Assembly (NCBI RefSeq): GCF_001904615.1 | Contig: NZ_MRBY01000028.1 | Coordinates: 1-50,457, forward strand | DNA from: [Limnothrix rosea] IAM M-220 | Lineage (GTDB): Bacteria; Cyanobacteriota; Cyanobacteriia; Cyanobacteriales; MRBY01 | DNA: 50,457 nucleotides | Direction of reading: 5' to 3' | In this document: one piece after another, positions 28,626 through 38,159 of the stretch | Layout: each line of letters opens with the position of its first letter | How positions within the stretch are numbered: position 1 is the stretch's first letter | Translations under genes and position numbers: made by a program | The notes under the pieces: model-generated | What the model saw: only the letters and a program-made list of their open reading frames with translations | Told to the model about the DNA's origin: nothing | Database searches by the model: none

Positions 28626-28972
28626 AATCCCTATTCAAGAAAGATTTATAACCTAAATCGATAGCATCACAAGCTGCGAGGAAATTTTAGATAAAATATA
28701 TTATCTTTTACTTACGCTATTTCCTGAGAAAACTTAATTTTGCCCTAGGCATTTTTGTTTATCTTTTGATTGAGTGTCAAGCTTGCCATGGATAAATATT
28801 CTAATGATTGTGCTGGTCTCCTTTGTTTTGCTGGGTGTGGAGGCGATCGCCCCAAAGATAGAACAAATCTTTTAGTAAAGATAAAAATAATTTATCCCGA
28901 AAAAACACGCTCCAATCATTAGAAAAAAAAGCCCAAGAATTCGATACTTTACAAGAAAAAAATGTCTATTAA
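28626..28972. other. AT-rich intergenic region after cupB
   Basis: I see no convincing gene here. A 20-codon frame near 28804 and a short membrane-like frame on the minus strand (28872-29060, overlapping the MITE-like element) lack support. The right edge carries the ATTAA flank of the element at 28973. Confidence 0.45.
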
Positions 28973-29170
28973 AACCTGAGTTCGGTTTAAGAAAAGTTTG
29001 GAATGACGATGCGGTGAAGGGGAGAGTGAGTGAAGGGGGATTTTTTATGCCAACCAACAACCACAGGTATCAAAAAATGTGAATTTCGATTGATTCTCCG
29101 TTTCTCCCCCTCCCTATGTCTCCCGTTTCTCAGAGGCATTCAGGTTGAATTCTTAACCCGAACTGACGTT
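28973..29170. mobile_element. MITE-like element with terminal inverted repeats and ATTAA flanks
   Basis: A 198-bp segment is bounded by AACCTGAGTTCGGTTTAAG (28973-28991) and CTTAACCCGAACTGACGTT (29152-29170). The second is an inverted copy of the first at 16 of 19 positions. It is flanked directly by ATTAA on the left (28968-28972) and ATTAA on the right (29171-29175), consistent with a target duplication. The interior has G-rich and C-rich halves that can partly pair (GGGGAGAGTGAG and CCCCCTCCC), and no transposase gene. It lies just past the speA stop codon and may also act as its terminator. A related half-copy is at 1-55. Confidence 0.65.
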
Positions 29171-29195
29171 ATTAAAGGCTAAAGGTCTCTGGAGT

Positions 29196-31130
29196 TTACC
29201 GTTCTAAATAGGTGTAGTGCCCTAAATTTCCCTTGTAATGACTCATTAAAAGTCTTGCCTGCTCCGGGCTAATGTTTCCCTGTAAACACCCAGAATCAAT
29301 ATGTTTCTGGATTTTTGTGACCAACTCAGACGGAGCATATTGTACTTGAGTCAACATCTGTTCAATGGAGTTTCCCTGAATCCCCTCATCTAGGGTGTAA
29401 CCATCCCCAGAAAAGTGAAGATGCACTATATTCGTACGGCCAAAAAGATTATGAAAGTTGCCCATAATATCTTGATAGGCTCCCATGAGAAACACACCAA
29501 GATAATAGGGTTCTGCGGTTAGAGAATGAAGCTCTAAAAGATTTTTAGCTTCTTTTTTTGTATCAATAAATTGATTGAACCGCCCGTCACTATCACAAGT
29601 TAAATCTGCAATCACACCTCGTTTTGTAGGCTCTTGATCAAGGCGATGGATGGGCATAATGGGAAAAAGTTGATTAATTGCCCAGCTATCAGGAACGGAC
29701 TGAAAAATTGACAGGTTAGCGTAATAGATAGTCGCCATATTTTGCCGTAGTTCTTGCAAGTCCTCTGGAATGCTTGAGACGGTTTGCATAATGTTAAAAA
29801 TTTTGGCGCAACAAGACCAATACAATTGCTCGGCATTGGCGCGATCGCCGAGACTGAGATAGCCGAGATTGAAAAGGCTAATGGCTTCTTCTTTAAATTG
29901 CACAGCATCGTGGTAAGTCTCTTGGTAATTGTCGGGAGAAATGGTGGCGTAGGTTTCGCGTAAACTTCGTAAAACTAGGGGTTCTCGCTGGGCTGGGAGA
30001 GGAGGGACTGTTGCTGTTACTTCGCTACTGTTGAGGATGTCGAAAATGAGTACTCCTTGATGGGAGGCGATCGCCCGACCACTTTCGCTCACAAGGGTTG
30101 GCGCAGGCACATTTTTTTCAAGGCAAGCATCCTGTACTGTCGCCACAATATCGTTGGCGTAGTTTTGCATGTTGTAATTTTTCGACGCGGGCACATTATT
30201 TTTCGAGCCGCTGTAGTCCACGGCCAGCCCACCGCCAACATCGAGATATTTCACCTTGGCTCCGAGCAGAACTAATTCAGCATAAATTTGAGACGCTTCA
30301 CGAATGGCGGCTTTGACCACACCAATGGACGATAGTTGCGAGCCGCTGTGGTAGTGCAACAATTGCAAACAATCTAATAAGTCTTCCTCGCGCAAGGTTT
30401 CGACAATCTCCAACATTTGCGGCACAGTTAGGCCAAATTTGGCGCGATCGCCGGAAGAGCTGCCCCAGCGACCAATGCCTTGACTGGATAATTTTGCCCG
30501 CATCCCAAGGTTGGGTTTAATGCCTAATTGATGGCTGGCTGTAAGGGTTTGGGTTAATTCTTTAGGCTGTTCGATTACGATAATCGCGCGGTGTCCTAAC
30601 TGAGTTGCCAGTAGCGCTGTTTCAATATATTCGCGGTCTTTATAGCCATTACAAATTAGTAAAGCTTCGCCATTCGACGACGGCTCTAACATGGCGATCC
30701 CAATCATCAGTTCCGGTTTTGACCCCACCTCCAAACCAAAATCGTAGGGCTTGCCCGCATCTAATAAAGCTTCAACAATGGGGCGATGTTGATTGCACTT
30801 AATTGGGTATACACCGCGATAGTTGCCCTGGTAGCCATACCGGGCGATCGCCGTCGCAAAACACTCATTTAAACGAACAAGGCGATCGCGTAAAATATCC
30901 GGAAACCTTATTAAACAAGGCATTTGAATCCCTTGAGCCTTTAGGGAAGTCACTAGCTCAAATAGATCGACAGACTGAGCCGAAGCCCCCGTCGGCGACA
31001 CCTGCACATGGCCTTGGCCATTGATACTAAAATATGGTTCGCCCCACCCACTAATTTGATAAAGCTTTGCACTATCTGCCACTGTCCACCGATTGCCATG
31101 CCCACTAGACGAGAAAAAAGACACATCCAT
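29196..31130 (-). CDS. speA: Biosynthetic arginine decarboxylase
   Basis: This 644-residue PLP enzyme of alanine-racemase fold (fold III) has the cofactor lysine Lys111 in GVYPIKCNQHRPIVE, then YDFGLEVGSKPEL, LGMRAKLSSQGIGRWGSSSGDRAKFGL, LHYHSGSQ and YLDVGGGLAVDY, and the C-terminal barrel region. It makes agmatine from arginine for polyamine synthesis. Length is as usual for cyanobacterial SpeA. It is divergent from the M15 peptidase gene, with about 260 bp between them. Confidence 0.95.
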   Translation of the reverse strand: MDVSFFSSSGHGNRWTVADSAKLYQISGWGEPYFSINGQGHVQVSPTGASAQSVDLFELVTSLKAQGIQMPCLIRFPDILRDRLVRLNECFATAIARYGYQGNYRGVYPIKCNQHRPIVEALLDAGKPYDFGLEVGSKPELMIGIAMLEPSSNGEALLICNGYKDREYIETALLATQLGHRAIIVIEQPKELTQTLTASHQLGIKPNLGMRAKLSSQGIGRWGSSSGDRAKFGLTVPQMLEIVETLREEDLLDCLQLLHYHSGSQLSSIGVVKAAIREASQIYAELVLLGAKVKYLDVGGGLAVDYSGSKNNVPASKNYNMQNYANDIVATVQDACLEKNVPAPTLVSESGRAIASHQGVLIFDILNSSEVTATVPPLPAQREPLVLRSLRETYATISPDNYQETYHDAVQFKEEAISLFNLGYLSLGDRANAEQLYWSCCAKIFNIMQTVSSIPEDLQELRQNMATIYYANLSIFQSVPDSWAINQLFPIMPIHRLDQEPTKRGVIADLTCDSDGRFNQFIDTKKEAKNLLELHSLTAEPYYLGVFLMGAYQDIMGNFHNLFGRTNIVHLHFSGDGYTLDEGIQGNSIEQMLTQVQYAPSELVTKIQKHIDSGCLQGNISPEQARLLMSHYKGNLGHYTYLER

Positions 31131-31391
31131 AATTTTTAGCTAAAAATTTGCCGAAAACTTGTCCTCAAACAGAGGCCATTAAACAAAAGGAGACTTTTAC
31201 TATCTCAGCACTACCTGATTCAGAACAAGGCGATCGCCAAATAGAACAACTATTCTTACCCATTTCCCAAAGGTTTACGAAGCAAGACAAGGATCCGTGA
31301 GCCATCAAAATCTGAGTTAAAATCAATCCAAGACGATATTCACTAGCAATACGTCAATTTCTCGAAAAAACGCCCTATCGCTCCATCTCCC

Positions 31392-33056
31392 ATGAGTCAA
31401 CTCAATCCAGAGCAAAGAAACTACGATTATCTAGTCGAGGCAGCACGAGTCGGCATCCACAAACCTATCCTTGCCGCATTATATGCAGTGCACCGCACCC
31501 CACAACTAATCGATGGCAACACAGGTTTGGGCATCACCCCGGCCAACCAAGTCATTCCCCTCAAGCTCGATACCTTTGCCGAACAGACTCAATACGCCGC
31601 CAATACCATTCGAGCCCTTACCGACAACCTCATTGAACAAGGTTGGGGAGGCACTGATCTCTGGGATACAGAGCAAGGGCGCTACAGCGACAAATTTCTC
31701 CAATACATCGCCAAGGGCTACATTCCCAAATCAACAGAAAAAGACATTGGTCGCCTTGAACCCAGCGACTATGAAGCCCTAAAAAAAGCCTACATTAACG
31801 ATATTCAAACCGATTACGACGGTGCAGATTTACCGAAAAATTTAAGCCGTCTTGACCAAGCCCTCGTGCAATTTGTCGAACGGGTCGGCCAATATTACAA
31901 AGGACTGCCCCACCAGCGGGAAAGTATGCTCGAAACAGTGCGAATATGGCGGAAGCTTGATAGCCACGATGCGGTCATTGAATCCTTAGTCCAAGGTACC
32001 GATTTAAATGCAGACACCATTGATGAAACTGAACTAGATCTCCTGCTGACGCATTTTATTAAACGGGTTTCGCCCAACTACGGCGGATTTCCCCACCAGC
32101 GGGAAGCGCTAATTCGGTTTGTGCAGCTGTGGCGGCAAATGGAATCCCGTGAAACTACGATTCAGGCCTTGGATAAGGCGGATGTCAGTGCTGAGGATCT
32201 AGAAGTTCTCGACCCAGCAATTATGCGGTTTGTCAAAAATGCGTCGCAATATTATGTCGGCAAAGGTAGTCAGCGTAATTCTCTGACCGAGGCACTACGG
32301 CTGTGGCGACAACTCAACTCACGCCAAAGTGTTTTGTCTAGTCTCGGCGTTGAGCCTGCACAACTCCAAGCCGCCAGTGGCAGTGTCGATGCGATGCGCG
32401 AACTCGCAAAAAAGATTGATCAAGAGCTAGTGTCGTTTATCAAGCGTGTTCCTAATGCCTACCAAGATGAGGAGCACCAACGGGATGCCCTCATTCGAGC
32501 GGTGCAACTGTGGCGGGGACTGCCCAGTCGGGAACAGGCGATCGCCAGTTTGACCGAAGACCTGAAACAAATTGTTGTAGAGCCAAAGAAAACCGTTGAA
32601 CCAGTCCAGCCAATTACCGTCGTTGTCCCCAAGCGACCGAGCCGCTGGACACCGGCCACTGTGCGCTCGAACCTGAGTCTATCGATTATCCCCAATGGCA
32701 GCTTTACATGGCTAGAAGCAACCCACGGCGGTAAACGATTGCCCACGAGTCAAGCAACGGTAGATGCCATAATCCGCATTGCCAGACTGGCTCAACAGGC
32801 CCGCGATCGCCTTGGTCGTCCGATGATTGTGACCAGTTGGTATCGTCCCCCAGCCATTAACCGTGCTGTCGGTGGTGCAAGCCGCAGTCGTCACATTGTC
32901 GGTGATGCCATCGATTTCGTGGTGAGCGGCCTATCCGGTAATCAAATTTACTGGACCCTCGATCCTTGGTGGCCGGGTGGTCTTGGCCGTTATCGCAGTT
33001 TCCCAAACCTCGGCCATATCGATGCCCGTCCCTACCGCGCCCGTTGGCGAAATTAG
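31392..33056 (+). CDS. M15A-type zinc peptidase with four internal repeats
   Basis: This 554-residue protein ends in a peptidase M15 (PF08291-like) domain (about 420-552) with SWYRPPAINRAVGGASRSRH. The probable zinc ligands are His501, Asp508 and His542 (LGHIDARPYR). Such domains cut D-Ala peptide bonds in peptidoglycan. The N-terminal 150 residues (GIHKPILAALYAVHRTPQL, TGLGITPAN) look like a separate globular domain I cannot name. Between them are four imperfect repeats of about 46 residues at 154-199, 215-260, 273-318 and 342-387, each with a consensus like FhxRVxxYYxGxxHQRxxLhxxVxLW. There is no signal peptide, which is odd for a wall enzyme. Confidence 0.8.
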   Translation: MSQLNPEQRNYDYLVEAARVGIHKPILAALYAVHRTPQLIDGNTGLGITPANQVIPLKLDTFAEQTQYAANTIRALTDNLIEQGWGGTDLWDTEQGRYSDKFLQYIAKGYIPKSTEKDIGRLEPSDYEALKKAYINDIQTDYDGADLPKNLSRLDQALVQFVERVGQYYKGLPHQRESMLETVRIWRKLDSHDAVIESLVQGTDLNADTIDETELDLLLTHFIKRVSPNYGGFPHQREALIRFVQLWRQMESRETTIQALDKADVSAEDLEVLDPAIMRFVKNASQYYVGKGSQRNSLTEALRLWRQLNSRQSVLSSLGVEPAQLQAASGSVDAMRELAKKIDQELVSFIKRVPNAYQDEEHQRDALIRAVQLWRGLPSREQAIASLTEDLKQIVVEPKKTVEPVQPITVVVPKRPSRWTPATVRSNLSLSIIPNGSFTWLEATHGGKRLPTSQATVDAIIRIARLAQQARDRLGRPMIVTSWYRPPAINRAVGGASRSRHIVGDAIDFVVSGLSGNQIYWTLDPWWPGGLGRYRSFPNLGHIDARPYRARWRN

Positions 33057-33211
33057 CCCCGTCAAGGCATCGAGATACATCCCTTAACTTTTTGCTGCGT
33101 TTTCCATAAAAACGGTTTATTTCGTCACGCCAATTGCTAACCTGTTAATGGCTCTGTATCAACCAAAACGCCATAGGCTTTAATCTTTTACCTACCTGTA
33201 GGTTCTATCCC

Positions 33212-34165
33212 ATGTCCCACCCCTTGGTTACGGTTCAACCCGTTCTTGCCCAGCAACAACCACAACCAACGCCGACACCAACACCTACTCCCACCGACAA
33301 TAATGCAGGGTCTGGGTCTCTTCTCTGGATGATTTTGACGTTACTGTTTTTCCTAAGCTCTGTGGGACTTGTGATCTATGGGAAAGCCTTAATCGAAAAG
33401 CAAGAGAAAGCCACAAAGCTGGATCAATACAAAATCCGTGACCTCAAGAAAAAATTAAAGTTAGCCCTGACGACCATCAAGAAAATGGAAACGAATCCTG
33501 ACTTGGTGCACTCGCGGGACTTTAACCTCGACTATCTCCGGATGCGGATGGAAGAGGGGATGTTTAATTCGGCGATCGTCAATCAAATGGAGATCAAGGT
33601 TAAACAGCTCATTCGCGTTGCTCTGCGGCCTAGCACCGCTGATGTTGCCACTGTGGGTGTTGCGGCTACTGGGGGGCGGCAAGTGGATGAAATGTTTGAT
33701 GTGCATTACGAAACAGATGACGGCCAAGGTAAACGGGCAAAGGGCGTTTTATTTCGAGTTCATATCAAACTGACAAAGTTGCCTACCCAGTCTTCGAGCA
33801 ATACTGTTGAGCAAATTATTACCTGCCTCAAGACATTTCTTAATCCATTAGAGGCACAGGAACATTGGCAACCGAGTGTCCAAGGTCGCATTGCGGTTTT
33901 GGAATGGGATCAAAAGGCCAAACCAACGCCTTTGCTTGTTCTCCGGCAATCGGAAGAGGGGGGGAATGTGAGCTTCCGTACCCAAACGGCTCGCCCACCG
34001 CGCCCGAGAACTTCGGGTCAAGCTGCGACACAACAGCGACGACGACCACAGGGTGGTACTCGGAGTGGGAGGGGAGCTAATGGTAGTAGTGCGCAACAGC
34101 AACAGCGTCGCCGTTCTTCATCGGCAAGCCAACATCAAAAACGCCGCTCTCCAAGAAAACCCTAG
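33212..34165 (+). CDS. Single-pass membrane protein with basic tail, function unknown
   Basis: This 317-residue protein has a Pro/Thr-rich N-terminus (PTPTPTPTPTDNN, about residues 20-32), one hydrophobic segment (about 36-60, SLLWMILTLLFFLSSVGLVIYG), a charged helix likely to be coiled coil (62-95), and a soluble domain to about 245. A low-complexity tail rich in Arg, Gln and Ser follows (about 250-317, QQQQRRRSSSASQHQKRRS). I do not recognise a family. The basic tail would face the cytoplasm if the N-terminus is outside, and could bind nucleic acid or anionic lipid; that is inference. Confidence 0.7.
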   Translation: MSHPLVTVQPVLAQQQPQPTPTPTPTPTDNNAGSGSLLWMILTLLFFLSSVGLVIYGKALIEKQEKATKLDQYKIRDLKKKLKLALTTIKKMETNPDLVHSRDFNLDYLRMRMEEGMFNSAIVNQMEIKVKQLIRVALRPSTADVATVGVAATGGRQVDEMFDVHYETDDGQGKRAKGVLFRVHIKLTKLPTQSSSNTVEQIITCLKTFLNPLEAQEHWQPSVQGRIAVLEWDQKAKPTPLLVLRQSEEGGNVSFRTQTARPPRPRTSGQAATQQRRRPQGGTRSGRGANGSSAQQQQRRRSSSASQHQKRRSPRKP

Positions 34166-34416
34166 GGACAAAAAAGTACAATATCCCAAAATTTAAAAAT
34201 TAGCCTTGCTTCTGTCAAAGTGTGTTGGGTGTGGTCTTTTTTCGATGAGTTGATGCTTTGTACAAAAACTTTGGGGTTCGAAAGTTGGAGATTTTTTAAA
34301 AGGTTTTGTTTACTCTGGAAGGGTTTCACAAATTCCCTGTTTTGTTGTCTTCAATTTATTGGCTTTGACTGTGGGCGATCGCGGTAAGGTAGACATCCGG
34401 CCATGGTTATGACGTT

Positions 34417-36042
34417 ATGAATTCTCTGCTATATCCTTACAAAGCACCAGATTTTGCGGATAGGGTTACGGCGTGGTATGAGGGTCTGTGTCCCATGACG
34501 AAAGTGCTGGGGCGTTTGCCGCGTACTGCCCATGCTGAATGGCTCGCCCAACAAGTGATGGCTGAGCTAGCACAGGAACCGATTTATCATTTTGAGGGCA
34601 AAATGTATGGTGTGCTTGTTGTGGCGACACCGGCGGGGGAGCTGTTTTATCTGAAGGCTTTTTCTGGTTTATTGCGGGGCAACAAAACTGTAGCGGGCTG
34701 GGTACCGATGATCGATGGCGGCGATCGCCTTTTACTAGAAGAACAGGAAATATTGGCACAGCTACGGGACATTCGACATCGCATTGCGCACCTTGAGCAG
34801 TTGCCGGAACGTCGAACCTACCAACAATTAACTGAAACTTGGCAGAGCAAAATTGCCCATTTCAATCAACAACGCCGTAAGAGCAAACAACAACGGGAGC
34901 AACAACGCCGAGCACTGACCCAAACCCTTGCAGGCGAGCCTCTAAACATAGCCTTTCAAAAACTCACAGAAATGAGTCGCCAAGAAAGTAATCACAAGCG
35001 CGATTTAAAACGCCAGCGGGATCAAGAACTTCGGGAGTTATCTGAGCTAATCACCCGCAGTGACGCAGAGCTGCAAGGTCTCCGCCAACGGCGCAAAACC
35101 CTTTCTCGTAATTTACAGAAAAGAATGCACCGTGTTTATCAGCTAAAAAATTTTGCGGGTAATGCCCAGGCGATCGCCGACATTTTCCCCCAAGGTTTAC
35201 CCACCGGCACTGGAGATTGCTGTGCGCCGAAACTCTTGCATTATGCCGCCAAACATCACCTCAAACCCCTTGCCCTCGCGGAATTTTGGTGGGGGAAGGA
35301 TACCGATATTAAACAAACGGGTCACTTTTACCCAGCCTGCGTAGAACGTTGTCAGCCGATTTTGGGATTTTTATTATCCGGTTTAGAAAACAAATCTTTT
35401 AATACACTTGTCGGAACCCCAGAAATTCCCCTAGAAATCATTTACGAAGACGATGAAATTCTTGTTGTAAATAAGCCCCATGGGTTACTAACAATTCCGG
35501 GGCGTAGTAGTCACAATTACGATAGTGTATTTAGCCGTTTAAAACGTGATTTCCCACAAATTTATTTAGTGCATCGCTTAGATCAAGACACCTCTGGATT
35601 AGTTGTTTTTGCCAAATCTACCCCTGCCCAAAAACAACTACAACATCAGTTTCGCCGCCAGCAAATTTCTAAAATTTATACTGCCATTTTAGAGCAGCCA
35701 ATCCACCAAGAAGAGGGTTTGATTGAATTGCCATTATGGTCTGATCCCCGCGATCGCCCCCGGCAAAAAGTAGATTTTGAAAGAGGAAAAATAAGCAAAA
35801 CCAAGTTTACAAAAATTGCTCAAAACCGTATCGAACTCCAGCCAATTACTGGGCGTACCCACCAACTCCGCGTCCATTGTGCCCATCAAGAAGGTTTGCA
35901 GAATCCCATCCTTGGCGATCGCCTTTACGGTCATCACAACAAACAAAACCACGGGCGATTACACTTACATGCCACGGCCATAACATTTAAGCATCCCACC
36001 ACAAAAAAAATAATAACATTACGTAAAAACCCTTTATTTTAA
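34417..36042 (+). CDS. RluA-family pseudouridine synthase with long N-terminal extension
   Basis: The C-terminal part (about residues 340-541) is an RluA-type catalytic domain: IIYEDDEILVVNKPHGLLTIPG, the active-site motif HRLDQDTSG with Asp389, then KIYTAIL, GRTHQLRVH and LGDRLYG. The first 340 residues are unlike E. coli RluA/RluD and include a long Gln/Arg-rich coiled coil (about 150-245). Similar long forms occur in cyanobacteria and some proteobacteria. It should convert uridine to pseudouridine in rRNA or tRNA; the site is unknown. It appears to be monocistronic. Confidence 0.9.
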   Translation: MNSLLYPYKAPDFADRVTAWYEGLCPMTKVLGRLPRTAHAEWLAQQVMAELAQEPIYHFEGKMYGVLVVATPAGELFYLKAFSGLLRGNKTVAGWVPMIDGGDRLLLEEQEILAQLRDIRHRIAHLEQLPERRTYQQLTETWQSKIAHFNQQRRKSKQQREQQRRALTQTLAGEPLNIAFQKLTEMSRQESNHKRDLKRQRDQELRELSELITRSDAELQGLRQRRKTLSRNLQKRMHRVYQLKNFAGNAQAIADIFPQGLPTGTGDCCAPKLLHYAAKHHLKPLALAEFWWGKDTDIKQTGHFYPACVERCQPILGFLLSGLENKSFNTLVGTPEIPLEIIYEDDEILVVNKPHGLLTIPGRSSHNYDSVFSRLKRDFPQIYLVHRLDQDTSGLVVFAKSTPAQKQLQHQFRRQQISKIYTAILEQPIHQEEGLIELPLWSDPRDRPRQKVDFERGKISKTKFTKIAQNRIELQPITGRTHQLRVHCAHQEGLQNPILGDRLYGHHNKQNHGRLHLHATAITFKHPTTKKIITLRKNPLF

Positions 36043-36173
36043 AGACAAATTATAAAGACAAAATATTGTAAAACTGCCCATTTAAATCAATCTTTTTCAA
36101 GTCTTACTTTTATTCAGAAATAAGGTAGAGGATAATATAAAAAATAGAGGCTGAGTATACTTAAGGAAATAGC

Positions 36174-38159
36174 GTGAACAGCGATAATGCCAGAGACCAG
36201 CAAACTTTTGATAGACTTCTAAGGGAAATTAGTGACCTCCGCAAACAAGTCAAGACCTTAGAAGAAAAACTGCCTGTTTCGCTCGAACAACCACCTCAGC
36301 TCCCAAACGCCCTGATCGAGCTATCGTCAGAAATTTACACCCCCCAGCCTGCCATCTCATTTCTAGAGCGTGCCACTGGAGTCTTACGAGATTTGATTCA
36401 CGTTGACCGCACAGCAATATATCGCTTTAACCCTGACAAGACAGGTGAATTTGTCACCGAGTCACGGCGCGAAAAATGGCGATCGCTACTCCATCTCCAA
36501 ACGGAAAAACCAGAGATTACCAGCAATATCAGTAATTGTGCCCTGAAATATTTGCGATTGCCGGAGCGCAACCATGACGATGGAACCTCACCACCCCCAT
36601 ACCACAACCGCTTAAAACTCTTTCGTGTTTGCACCAATATCCAAAACTCAGGATTTTCAGATTGTTACCTCAAAGTCCTCAAGCTGTATCAAGCCCAAGC
36701 CTATGCGATCGCCCCCCTCTACGATCACAAAAAACTCTGGGGTCTACTCGCGGCGTACCACAACGAAGCCCCCCACCAATGGCAACAACATGAACTGCAA
36801 TACCTCCTGCAAATAGCCATTTATTGCGAAGGCGCAATCAAACAAAACAATCTCCAAGCGAACTACAGCAATCAAGAAACACAAATTCGCCAGCAACTTA
36901 CCCAGCAAATTCAAGCCCAACAAAACCAATTACAACTAGAACAGCGGCAACAGCAGGCTCTCGGTGAAGTTATTAATACGATCCGTCGTAGCCTTCATTT
37001 GGACGAAATTTTTCACGCCGCAGTCCGAGAAACCCGCCGCTTACTCCAAGCAGATCGCGTGATGATCTACCGTTTCAAACCCGATACTAACTATGAAATC
37101 GGTGTTGTCGTTGCAGAAGATGTGAGCAATAATTTCCCTGCAGCTCTCCATGCTCAAATTACAGACCGTTGCTTTGCGGAGGAACATCGCACCCAATATA
37201 GTTTTGGCCATAGCTCCCAAATTAACGATGTCCTAACAGCCAATATTTCTGACTGCCATCGCAATATTTTGCGGCAATTCCAGATCCGTGCCCATTTAAT
37301 TGTGCCGATTTTTTGTAATGGAGATTTGTGGGGATTATTATGCGTGCACCAATGCCAAAGCCCCCGCGAGTGGCAACCCCAAGATAATCAATTTATCCAG
37401 AAAATTGCTGTGCAGCTCGGTGTCGGACTCCAACAGGCGGAACTATATAAACAATCGCAGCAGCACACAAAAGAATTAGAAATAGCACTGCAACAGGTCG
37501 AAGCCCAGCGGGAACAGCAGGCACGATTGGCGCAGCAAGAAAAAATTATTCGGGTGATGACGGAAAAAATTCGCGAAACATTAGATCTAGAGACGATGTT
37601 TCAAGTAACCACTCAAGAAATTCTTGCCTTAGTAGAATGTGATCGCGCGGCTATTTATCAATTTAATGAAGATTGGGGCGGCGATTTTATTGCAGAGTCC
37701 CACGTCCCGGGCTGGCAACCTCTCATTGTGGATGGCATGCGCACAGCTTGGCGCGATGATTATTTACAGGAAACCCAAGGTGGTATCTATGCAGATCAAC
37801 ACACTAGCGTTGTTTCAGATATTTACCGGGCTCAGCTCAGTGACTGCCACATTCAAATCCTAGAAAGCCTCAATGTCAAAGCCTATCTCATTGTCCCCAT
37901 TGTGGTTGGGACAAAGCTATGGGGATTGTTAGCGGCCTACCAACATCGAAATGTGCGTCAGTGGCATGAGTGGGAGGAGTTTCTCCTCAAGCGTTTAGGT
38001 GACCAGCTAGGGGTTGCTATTCAACAGGGAGAGTGGGTTGAGCGATTACGGTTAGCGACGAAAAAAGCGGAAGCGGCCAGTGAGTCAAAAAACCTTTTTC
38101 TAGCCAATATGAGCCATGAGCTACGGACACCTCTCAATGCCATCCTCGGATTTACTTAG
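36174..38159 (+). CDS. Three-GAF cyanobacteriochrome-like sensor, N-terminal part of an amber-interrupted hybrid kinase
   Basis: This 661-residue product has three phytochrome/cyanobacteriochrome-style GAF domains at about 57-220, 278-420 and 472-617, separated by Gln-rich helices. Each has a Cys at the canonical bilin site: Cys164 (SDCY), Cys361 (SDCH) and Cys558 (SDCH). GAF2 also has Asp-Arg-Cys-Phe at 331-334, matching the DXCF second-cysteine motif of blue/green sensors. GAF3 has the typical WRDDYLQETQGGIY. The frame then enters a HisKA domain (NMSHELRTPLNAILGFT, His648) and stops at TAG 38157-38159, where relatives have Gln. It starts with GTG at 36174 (the codon before AACAGC). Confidence 0.85.
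   Translation: MNSDNARDQQTFDRLLREISDLRKQVKTLEEKLPVSLEQPPQLPNALIELSSEIYTPQPAISFLERATGVLRDLIHVDRTAIYRFNPDKTGEFVTESRREKWRSLLHLQTEKPEITSNISNCALKYLRLPERNHDDGTSPPPYHNRLKLFRVCTNIQNSGFSDCYLKVLKLYQAQAYAIAPLYDHKKLWGLLAAYHNEAPHQWQQHELQYLLQIAIYCEGAIKQNNLQANYSNQETQIRQQLTQQIQAQQNQLQLEQRQQQALGEVINTIRRSLHLDEIFHAAVRETRRLLQADRVMIYRFKPDTNYEIGVVVAEDVSNNFPAALHAQITDRCFAEEHRTQYSFGHSSQINDVLTANISDCHRNILRQFQIRAHLIVPIFCNGDLWGLLCVHQCQSPREWQPQDNQFIQKIAVQLGVGLQQAELYKQSQQHTKELEIALQQVEAQREQQARLAQQEKIIRVMTEKIRETLDLETMFQVTTQEILALVECDRAAIYQFNEDWGGDFIAESHVPGWQPLIVDGMRTAWRDDYLQETQGGIYADQHTSVVSDIYRAQLSDCHIQILESLNVKAYLIVPIVVGTKLWGLLAAYQHRNVRQWHEWEEFLLKRLGDQLGVAIQQGEWVERLRLATKKAEAASESKNLFLANMSHELRTPLNAILGFT

Noticed and set aside
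28872..29060. 62-codon minus-strand frame with a hydrophobic stretch
   Set aside because: It begins inside the MITE-like element and lacks a clear ribosome-binding site; the hydrophobic run may come from AT-rich DNA.
31200..31303. Open stretch of about 38 codons after AGGAG upstream of the M15 gene
   Set aside because: No start codon follows the AGGAG at a usable distance.
34268..34290. GGTTCGAA-like tRNA T-arm
   Set aside because: The flanking bases do not pair as a T stem and no acceptor or anticodon arms are present.
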